DNA of 19,490 nt from contig DATEKH010000042.1 in NCBI GenBank assembly GCA_035277525.1, positions 1 through 19,490 of the forward strand, in the 5' to 3' direction. A program made the translations under genes and the position numbers. The notes below the pieces were generated by a model. The model was not told the DNA's origin. It saw nothing but the letters and a program-made list of their open reading frames with translations, and did not search any database. Positions 13,967 through 19,490 of the stretch are shown here, one piece after another. Position 1 is the first letter of the stretch. Each line of letters opens with the position of its first letter. The stretch is from CAIKMD01 sp035277525 (GTDB lineage Bacteria > Pseudomonadota > Alphaproteobacteria > ATCC43930 > CGMCC-115725).

Positions 13967-14850
13967 GGCGCTGGCGCGAAGCGCTCAGCGAGAAGCGCGT
14001 GCTTGTCAGCGGCAGCTTCCTGCTGCTGCTCGCCTGCGCCTGCTTCGCGGCGCCGCTCCTCGCAAGGCTGATGGGCATCGACCCCGGCGATGTCGATCTC
14101 TACCATCGCCTCGCCGGGCCCTCTCTCGCCCATCCGCTCGGCACCGACGAGATCGGCCGCGATCTCCTCCTGCGGCTCCTCCAGGGCGGGCGCATCTCGC
14201 TTCTGGTCGGCATCGTCGCCGCACTGGCGGCGGCCGGCTTCGGCACGACAATCGGGCTCTTGGCCGGCTATCGCGGCGGCCGGCTCGATGCCGCGCTGAT
14301 GCGGTTGACCGACGGCATGATTGCCCTCCCGCTCCTGCCGCTGCTCGTCGTCCTCGCGGCGCTCGATCTGAAGAAGCTGGGCGTGCCCGCGAGCCTCGCC
14401 GATTCCGAGGCCGTCAGCCTCTACCGCATCATCATACTCGTGGCGCTGGTCGGCTGGACGACGGTCGCGCGGCTGGTGCGCGGCACCACCCTCGCCTTGA
14501 AAGCCCGCGATTTCGTGCGCGCGGCGGTGGCGCTGGGCGCACGCCCGAGCCGGGTGATGCTCGTCCATATCCTGCCCAACCTCGCCTCGCCGATCATCGT
14601 CGCGACCAGCCTCGCCGTCGGCGAGATCATTCTGCTCGAATCCGTCTTGAGCTTCTTGGGCCTGGGCGTCGCGCCGCCGATCGCGAGCTGGGGCAACATG
14701 CTGACCGGGGCGCAGGAGACCATCGCACTGGCGCCGCAATTGGCGCTCTATCCCGGCCTCCTCATTTTCTTGACCGTGATCGCGTGCAACTTCCTCGGCG
14801 ACGGGCTCCAGGACGCGCTCGATCCAAGAGCGGAAAGGCGTCCCGCATAG
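13963..14850 (+). CDS. ABC transporter permease, DppC/OppC type
   Basis: This 295-aa partner permease has DppC-type features: a short cytoplasmic N-terminus, a first membrane span, HPLGTDEIGRDLLLRLLQGG, then spans. The EAA loop is ARDFVRAAVALGARPSRVML, followed by HILPNLASPI and LLESVLSFLGLGVAPPIASW near the C-terminus. It ends FLGDGLQDALDPR, as usual for the family. It starts within the ATGA overlap with the upstream permease. The binding protein and two permeases form the membrane and periplasmic part of an importer, but the usual two ATPase subunits are not encoded nearby; they may be shared or elsewhere. Confidence 0.93.
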   Translation: MRRWREALSEKRVLVSGSFLLLLACACFAAPLLARLMGIDPGDVDLYHRLAGPSLAHPLGTDEIGRDLLLRLLQGGRISLLVGIVAALAAAGFGTTIGLLAGYRGGRLDAALMRLTDGMIALPLLPLLVVLAALDLKKLGVPASLADSEAVSLYRIIILVALVGWTTVARLVRGTTLALKARDFVRAAVALGARPSRVMLVHILPNLASPIIVATSLAVGEIILLESVLSFLGLGVAPPIASWGNMLTGAQETIALAPQLALYPGLLIFLTVIACNFLGDGLQDALDPRAERRPA

Positions 14851-14861
14851 CGTCCCGCGAT

Positions 14862-14890
14862 TTGACCCTGACGGGGCGCGGCCCGATAGT
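14862..14890 (+). promoter_or_regulatory. Promoter for the transaminase gene
   Basis: TTGACC (14862-14867, 5 of 6) and GATAGT (14885-14890, 4 of 6) are separated by exactly 17 bp. The leader would be about 28 nt to the ATG at 14925. This is the best-spaced promoter in the window and suggests the transaminase is not only read from the ABC operon. Confidence 0.55.
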
Positions 14891-14924
14891 GAGCCGATCC
14901 CGTCAATCCTTCGCAAGGCGCAAC

Positions 14925-16298
14925 ATGCAACGCGGCAATTCCCTCGCAAGCCTCGATATCGCCTATCACCTTCATCCCTACACCAATCTCCGCCAGCATC
15001 AGGAGAAAGGTCCTCTCGTCATCGTCGAGGGGAAAGGCATCCACGTCAAAGACGAGACCGGGAAAGACTATATCGAGGCGATGTCCGGGCTCTGGTGCGC
15101 GGCGCTGGGCTTCAGCGAGGAGCGCCTCGTCGAGGCTGCGGCGAGGCAGATGCGGCGCCTTCCCTTCTATCACGGCTTCACCAACAAGTCGCACGAGGCC
15201 GTGGCCGAGCTTGCGGAAAAGCTCGTCGCCATGATGCCGGTCAAGCTGTCAAAGGCGTTCTTCAACAATTCGGGCTCGGAAGCCAACGACACCGCGCTGA
15301 AGATCGTCTGGTACTACAACAACGCACTCGGCCGGCCGCGCAAGAAGAAGATCATCTCGCGGCTAAAGGCCTATCACGGCGTCACCATCGCGACGGCGAG
15401 CCTCACCGGCCTGCAACCCAACCACCGCGATTTCGACCTGCCGCTCGGTCCGATCCGCCACGCCGATTGCCCGCACCACTATCGCTACGCCAAGCCCGGC
15501 GAGAGCGAGGAAGATTTCGCGAGCCGCCTCGCCGAGAGCCTCGATCTCCAGATCCAGCGCGAAGATCCCGAGACGGTCGCCGCCTTCATCGCCGAGCCGG
15601 TGATGGGCGCGGGCGGCGTCATCCTTCCACCCCGGACCTATTTCGAGAAAATCCAGGCGGTGCTGAAGAAGCACGAGGTGCTGCTGATCGCCGATGAGGT
15701 GATTTGCGGCTTTGGGCGCACCGGCAAGATGTTCGGCTCCGAGACCTTTGGCTTGAAGCCGGACATTCTCACCCTCGCCAAGGCGGTGACCTCCGCCTAT
15801 CTGCCGCTCTCGGCAACGATCGTCTCGGAGGAGATCTTCGCCGCCCTGGTCAAGCAAAGCGACAAGCTCGGCCTCTTCGCGCATGGCTTCACCTATTCCG
15901 GCCACCCGGTCTGCTGCGCGGTCGCGCTCGAAGCGCTGAAGCTTTACGAGGAGCGCGACATCCTGGGCCAAGTCCAGCGCACGGCGCCGGGGTTTCAGGC
16001 GCGGCTCAAGCGGCTCGCCAGCCATCCGCTGGTGGGCGAGGCGCGCGGCGTCGGCCTCATCGGCGCGATCGAGCTTGTCCGCGACAAGGCGACTAAGGCC
16101 TCCTTCGCCCCGGCGCAAGGCGCCGGCGCCCTTGTGGCCGCGCTTTGCCAGGAAAACGGGCTCATCGTCCGCGCCATGGCGGGCGATGTGATCGCGCTCT
16201 GCCCGCCCTTGATCGCGACTGAAGCCGAGATCGAGACGATCTGGGACCGGGTCGAGGCCGCGCTCGATGAGGCCGCGCCGCGGGTGCGGGCGGCCTGA
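14925..16298 (+). CDS. Class III (omega) aminotransferase, PLP-dependent
   Basis: This 457-aa fold-type I enzyme closely follows Chromobacterium-type omega-transaminases: AYHLHPYTNL, SGLWCAALGF, FYHGFTNKSH, FNNSGSEANDTALK, KAYHGVTIATASLTG, LIADEVICGFGRTGKMFGS, and HGFTYSGHPVCCAVALEAL. Key residues can be placed: Y150 stacking on PLP, D257 binding the pyridine nitrogen, K286 the Schiff-base lysine, and R416 the switching arginine for carboxylates. It likely moves an amino group from an amine or omega-amino acid (polyamine, beta-alanine or taurine class) to pyruvate or another keto acid. AAGG lies about 6 nt before the ATG. The frame is open far 5' but that is within the permease gene. Substrate is not decided; proximity to the importer suggests an imported amine. 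Confidence 0.93.
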   Translation: MQRGNSLASLDIAYHLHPYTNLRQHQEKGPLVIVEGKGIHVKDETGKDYIEAMSGLWCAALGFSEERLVEAAARQMRRLPFYHGFTNKSHEAVAELAEKLVAMMPVKLSKAFFNNSGSEANDTALKIVWYYNNALGRPRKKKIISRLKAYHGVTIATASLTGLQPNHRDFDLPLGPIRHADCPHHYRYAKPGESEEDFASRLAESLDLQIQREDPETVAAFIAEPVMGAGGVILPPRTYFEKIQAVLKKHEVLLIADEVICGFGRTGKMFGSETFGLKPDILTLAKAVTSAYLPLSATIVSEEIFAALVKQSDKLGLFAHGFTYSGHPVCCAVALEALKLYEERDILGQVQRTAPGFQARLKRLASHPLVGEARGVGLIGAIELVRDKATKASFAPAQGAGALVAALCQENGLIVRAMAGDVIALCPPLIATEAEIETIWDRVEAALDEAAPRVRAA

Positions 16299-16334
16299 CC
16301 GACAGCCGCCGCGACATCGGGTCCCATTGCGGGG

Positions 16335-16363
16335 CTGGCGGCGGGGGCGTTTGGTTCTATAAT
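16335..16363 (+). promoter_or_regulatory. hemA promoter (consensus -10)
   Basis: A perfect TATAAT (16358-16363) lies 29 bp before the hemA ATG. The -35 region at 17-bp spacing (CTGGCG, 16335-16340) is poor, suggesting activator help or weak use. Confidence 0.5.
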
Positions 16364-16391
16364 TCGGATATTGGGCGGGGACGGTTCGGCC

Positions 16392-17597
16392 ATGGATTAC
16401 GAGGCTTTCTTCAAGACGCGGCTCGATGCGCTGAGGGCCGAGGGGCGTTACCGCGTTTTTGCCGATCTTTCGCGCAAGGCCGGCGCATTTCCCAGCGCCA
16501 TCGACCATCAAACCGGCCGCGAGATTACCGTCTGGTGCTCCAACGATTATCTCGGCATGGGCCAGCACCCGGCGGTGCGTGCGGCGATGCACGAGGCAAT
16601 CGACAGGGCCGGCGCTGGCGCCGGCGGCACGCGCAACATCTCGGGCACGACGCATTATCATGTCGTGCTCGAGGAAGAGCTGGCGACACTTCACAACAAG
16701 CCGGCGGCGCTGGTCTTCACTTCGGGCTATGTCGCAAACGACGCCGCACTGGCGACGCTCGAGGCGCACCTTCCGGGGTGCATCGTCTTTTCCGACACGC
16801 TCAACCATGCCTCGATGATCCAGGGCATCCGCCACGGCCGCGCTGAAAAGCACATCTTCAGGCATAATGATCCGGCCGATCTCGAGCGCCTGCTGCGCGC
16901 CGCCGATCCGGCCAAGCCCAAGCTCGTCGCCTTCGAATCGGTCTATTCCATGGATGGCGACATTGCACCCATCGGCGAGATCTGCGAGGTGGCGCAGCGC
17001 TTCGGCGCGATGACCTATCTCGATGAGGTGCATGCGGTCGGGCTCTACGGGGCCCATGGCGGCGGCATTTCCGAGCGCGACGGGGTCAGCCACCGCGTCG
17101 ACGTGATCCAGGGCACGCTGGCGAAGGCTTTCGGCCTCATCGGCGGCTATGTCGCGGGTTCGGCGGCGATGATCGATTTCTTGAGGAGCTACGCCCCGGG
17201 CTTCATCTTCACCACCTCCCTGCCGCCTTCGATCTGCGCCGGAGCGATCGCCAGCATCCGCCACGTGAAGGAGGCGCAGGCGCTGCGCGAGCGGCACCAG
17301 AACCGCGCGGCTTTGCTGAAGCGCCGCCTCAAGGAGGCGAATCTGCCGGTCATGCCGTCGCCGAGCCATGTGGTGCCGGTGCTCGTGGGCGATGCGCGGC
17401 TGTGCAAGGAGGCGTCGGACGAGTTGCTCGATCGCCACTGCATCTATGTCCAGCCGATCAATTTCCCGACCGTTCCCTATGGCACCGAGCGGTTGCGCTT
17501 GACCCCTTCGCCGCAGCATACGGACGAAGACATCGAGCACCTCGTCGCCGCGCTCACCGAAGTCTGGTCTCGCCTTCCGATCCGCCGCGTCGCCTGA
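16392..17597 (+). CDS. hemA: 5-aminolevulinate synthase
   Basis: This 401-aa PLP enzyme condenses glycine with succinyl-CoA to give 5-aminolevulinate, the first step of heme, bacteriochlorophyll and cobalamin biosynthesis by the C4 route. Landmarks: MDYEAFFKTRLDALRAEGRY, the glycine-rich GAGAGGTRNISGTTHYH, VAFESVYSMDGDIAPIGEI, YLDEVHAVGLYG (D211, H214), the Schiff-base lysine K245 in GTLAKAFGLIGGY, and the late INFPTVPYGTERLRLTPSPQH. Length matches known HemA proteins (about 400-409 aa). The ATG at 16392 begins the canonical N-terminus; only a weak G-rich ribosome site precedes it. The gene has its own consensus -10. A PadR-like gene begins at or near its stop. Seven codons of open frame upstream of the ATG are not needed. 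Confidence 0.97.
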   Translation: MDYEAFFKTRLDALRAEGRYRVFADLSRKAGAFPSAIDHQTGREITVWCSNDYLGMGQHPAVRAAMHEAIDRAGAGAGGTRNISGTTHYHVVLEEELATLHNKPAALVFTSGYVANDAALATLEAHLPGCIVFSDTLNHASMIQGIRHGRAEKHIFRHNDPADLERLLRAADPAKPKLVAFESVYSMDGDIAPIGEICEVAQRFGAMTYLDEVHAVGLYGAHGGGISERDGVSHRVDVIQGTLAKAFGLIGGYVAGSAAMIDFLRSYAPGFIFTTSLPPSICAGAIASIRHVKEAQALRERHQNRAALLKRRLKEANLPVMPSPSHVVPVLVGDARLCKEASDELLDRHCIYVQPINFPTVPYGTERLRLTPSPQHTDEDIEHLVAALTEVWSRLPIRRVA

Positions 17598-17653
17598 CGG
17601 GGTCCCCGCTGTTCCGCGACCGCTCGCTCATTCCGGCCGAAGCCATCCGCCTC

Positions 17654-18133
17654 ATGGCGCTGGGACTGCTGGCGGAAGCGCCGCGCGCCTATGGCGATCT
17701 CGCGGGCGAGATCCGCTATTTCACCAGCAATTTCGTCGGACCCTCGCTCGATCTGATGGGCAGCTCGATCGAGCTGTTGCGCACGCAGGGGCTGATCGAG
17801 CCGGTCGAAGGCGAGGGCATGGCCGACAATGCGGTGATGCGCCTGCTGCCGGCGGGGCGCCAGGCGCTCGAGGAGCTGCTCCAAGCCCGGCTCGGTCAAG
17901 GTCAAGCCGACATCAACCGGCTGGCGCTGCGCTTGAAGCTGCGGTTTCTGGCGCTCTTGCCCGCAGCCGCGCAGGCCGCGCAGCTTGCCCATATCGCCGA
18001 GAACATCGACAGCGAGCTCGCGCGGCTCGCGGATGTGCGCCGGCGCAATCGCAAGGCGCCCGCGCTGTTCCTCGACTGGATCGATCGCGATATCGACGCG
18101 CTCGAAGCGCATCGCGCCGCGATCGAACGCTAG
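17654..18133 (+). CDS. PadR-like winged-helix protein, start uncertain
   Basis: The first ATG gives a 159-aa product. The N-terminal part looks like a winged helix (ALGLLAEAPRAYGDLAGEIR, LMGSSIELLRTQGLIE, MRLLPAGRQAL). The C-terminal LKLRFLALLPAAAQAAQLAH and following helix resemble the PadR dimerisation domain. Protein-like sequence continues upstream in frame (LFRDRSLIPAEAIRL) back to the end of hemA but offers no ATG, GTG or TTG there. CTG 17609, with GGGG 6 nt before it, is a possible start giving 174 aa coupled to hemA. The assignment is by resemblance only and could be another wHTH family. No ligand or target is evident, though linkage to hemA suggests heme-related control. Confidence 0.65.
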   Translation: MALGLLAEAPRAYGDLAGEIRYFTSNFVGPSLDLMGSSIELLRTQGLIEPVEGEGMADNAVMRLLPAGRQALEELLQARLGQGQADINRLALRLKLRFLALLPAAAQAAQLAHIAENIDSELARLADVRRRNRKAPALFLDWIDRDIDALEAHRAAIER

Positions 18134-18175
18134 ACGTCCCGCTGACTCCCCTTCCGGCGTCGGCGCCGCGCCAAG

Positions 18176-19490
18176 CTACAGCGTCTTGAGGAACGCAACG
18201 AGGTCGCGCTTCTGCTGCTCGGTGAAGCCGATGCCGAAGCGCTTGTCGTAGAAATTGACGACGTCCATCAGGCTCGCTGCCGAGCCATTGTGAAAATAGG
18301 GCGCGCGCGCGGCAAGGCCGCGCAGGATCGGCCCCTTCACCTTGCCGATATCAGCGCAATTGCCGGAGATCAGCGCGCGACCCGGATCGGTGACGATGAA
18401 GGTCTTTCCCGCAAGTGGACCCGAGATGCATTGCAAGGTGAACACGGGCAGATCGGAAATATCGAGGCCCGGCGGACTGTTGATTCCAGCATCGGCGACA
18501 CCGATGTCGAGAGGCGTCTTGAGCGAGTGATCGCCGACATTGGGCGTGTTATGGCACGTTCCGCAGGAGCCGGAAACGTTCGCCTCCTTGAGCGCGTCGT
18601 TGATGCCGGCAACGCCGCTGATGTTGATGGGCATCGTGTCGAAAATCTTTTGACCGCGCGCGACCGCCTTACGCGCGTCGGTCGTCTCGTTACGGCCTGA
18701 AAGCTTGGCCCAGGAATCGTAAAGATTGAAAATAATCGACGTGAAAGCGGTGTGTTGCGGGTTCAGCCCGAAGGGATCGTTGATGCCGATGAAGAACGAG
18801 GTTATCAGCTGAGAAAGCTTTATGGGACCGCCAGCGGCGCCAGCCTTGTCCAGATAGCGCGCCTTGTCGTCGAAAAGCTGTGCGCTGTAGGTGCCGCTTT
18901 CGAAACCGACGATCTGCTGCAGCTGCCGATCGCTCGGCGCGGCGTTCGCCTGCGCGTGTCCGAGCGCTGCGTCCTTCGCCTGGCTCGCGAGTGTTGGCTC
19001 GCGCCCGTCCCACATGATCGCGGTGACAAAGCCGAGATTGGTCGCCGGCAGCGGCCGGCGATAAACCGAGACCATGCCGGTCGTCGGGCTCGTGAGACCC
19101 GTGACGGGATTGGTGTTGCAGTGATAGGGATCATCGACCGAGACGACTTCGAACTGCGTCGGCGACGGCATGGGCAGGCCGATGCGGATGAGCCCTTTGC
19201 TCAGCAGCAGCCGATAGGCTTGCAGCTTCGCGCCGAGCGTCGAAACGTCATCGGTCGGGCAGGTCGCGCCATCGACGATCCGGAAGATGGGATCGCGCCC
19301 GAAACTCGCATAAAAGCGCGCCTGCACGCTCGCCGCGCTTACGGTCCAGCCATTTTGCGGCTGGTGGCAGGTTAGGCAGGTGCGCCCATTCGTGCCCAGG
19401 CTTTGGAAAAAAGGATTGCTCCCGGTTTGCGTCGGCCCATTCGGCTGATAGGTCGCGATGAGGCCCGAGGGGTCGAAATCGATCTCGCGT
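18176..19490 (-). CDS. Di-heme c-type cytochrome, peroxidase/MauG-like (5' partial)
   Basis: At least 437 residues are present; the N-terminus, presumably with a signal peptide, lies beyond the right edge. Two CxxCH heme sites are seen: CLTCH (19364-19378) and CGTCH (18551-18565). The C-terminus LRGLAARAPYFHNGSAASLMDVVNFYDKRFG followed by VAFLKTL matches bacterial cytochrome c peroxidase and MauG relatives. It should mature in the periplasm. The heme sites are about 271 residues apart, against roughly 150-170 in classical members. Four extra cysteines lie outside the heme motifs (in ATCPTDD, YHCNTNP, LQCISG and GNCADIG). It is convergent with the PadR-like gene (42-bp gap). Peroxidase activity versus another oxidation role cannot be settled from this fragment. 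Confidence 0.85.
   Translation of the reverse strand, partial: REIDFDPSGLIATYQPNGPTQTGSNPFFQSLGTNGRTCLTCHQPQNGWTVSAASVQARFYASFGRDPIFRIVDGATCPTDDVSTLGAKLQAYRLLLSKGLIRIGLPMPSPTQFEVVSVDDPYHCNTNPVTGLTSPTTGMVSVYRRPLPATNLGFVTAIMWDGREPTLASQAKDAALGHAQANAAPSDRQLQQIVGFESGTYSAQLFDDKARYLDKAGAAGGPIKLSQLITSFFIGINDPFGLNPQHTAFTSIIFNLYDSWAKLSGRNETTDARKAVARGQKIFDTMPINISGVAGINDALKEANVSGSCGTCHNTPNVGDHSLKTPLDIGVADAGINSPPGLDISDLPVFTLQCISGPLAGKTFIVTDPGRALISGNCADIGKVKGPILRGLAARAPYFHNGSAASLMDVVNFYDKRFGIGFTEQQKRDLVAFLKTL

Noticed and set aside
13833..14924. A 364-codon N-terminal extension of the transaminase frame.
   Set aside because: It lies within the permease genes in another frame, is Arg/Pro-rich, and the family N-terminus begins at the ATG at 14925, which has its own promoter.
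16299..16350. GCCGCC/GGCGGC pairing between the transaminase and hemA as a terminator.
   Set aside because: The stem is only 6 bp with a loop of about 30 nt and no T run; chance pairing is likely in such GC-rich sequence.
15363..17540. A 725-codon minus-strand frame opposite the transaminase and hemA.
   Set aside because: It mirrors two well-conserved enzymes and has no recognisable fold or ribosome site.
18134..18175. GGCG/CGCC stretch between the PadR-like gene and the cytochrome as a bidirectional terminator.
   Set aside because: No stable stem with a T run on either strand could be drawn.

Overview
The window is GC-rich, tightly packed chromosomal DNA from an alphaproteobacterium. The best lineage marker is a complete 5-aminolevulinate synthase (hemA, Shemin/C4 pathway), which in bacteria is characteristic of this class. 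Short palindromic intergenic repeats around 10.95 kb and 12.9 kb look like the dispersed kind common in soil or plant-associated Alphaproteobacteria. I cannot name the genus. I saw no rRNA, tRNA, CRISPR array, insertion sequence or phage gene.

Layout. At 1-1.3 kb a MoaD/ThiS-like gene (truncated by the window edge) diverges from a MarR regulator across a 47-bp gap holding a perfect 12-bp palindrome. An NTF2/SnoaL-like gene lies convergent to marR. At 1.3-5.3 kb a PadR regulator diverges from a run of three same-strand genes: a VOC/glyoxalase-I-like enzyme, a Tat-exported multicopper oxidase and a full-length ChrA chromate transporter. This looks like a small detoxification or stress cluster. 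A glutathione S-transferase gene converges on chrA. At 6.2-9.5 kb are a YheS-type ABC-F ATPase, an unrecognised 213-aa protein and a DUF488 gene that overlaps it tail-to-tail by 31 bp. At 9.6-10.9 kb are an LLM-class flavin oxidoreductase and a 58-aa orphan.

At 11.1-14.9 kb sits a peptide/dipeptide-type ABC importer (substrate-binding protein plus two permeases). No ATPase genes accompany it, and repeats lie on both sides of the binding-protein gene. At 14.9-18.1 kb are a class III omega-transaminase with its own promoter, hemA, and a PadR-like winged-helix gene with an unclear start. At 18.2 kb to the edge is a di-heme c-type cytochrome of the peroxidase/MauG kind, cut off at its N-terminus and with unusually widely spaced heme sites.

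Most genes are ordinary accessory metabolism. The parts most worth following are the PadR / VOC / multicopper oxidase / ChrA cluster, which includes a glyoxalase-like enzyme lacking the usual glutathione-binding residues and a probable frameshifted small gene ahead of padR, and the unusual di-heme cytochrome. I did not find a clearly new multi-gene system. All functional statements come from reading motifs by eye, without database searches.
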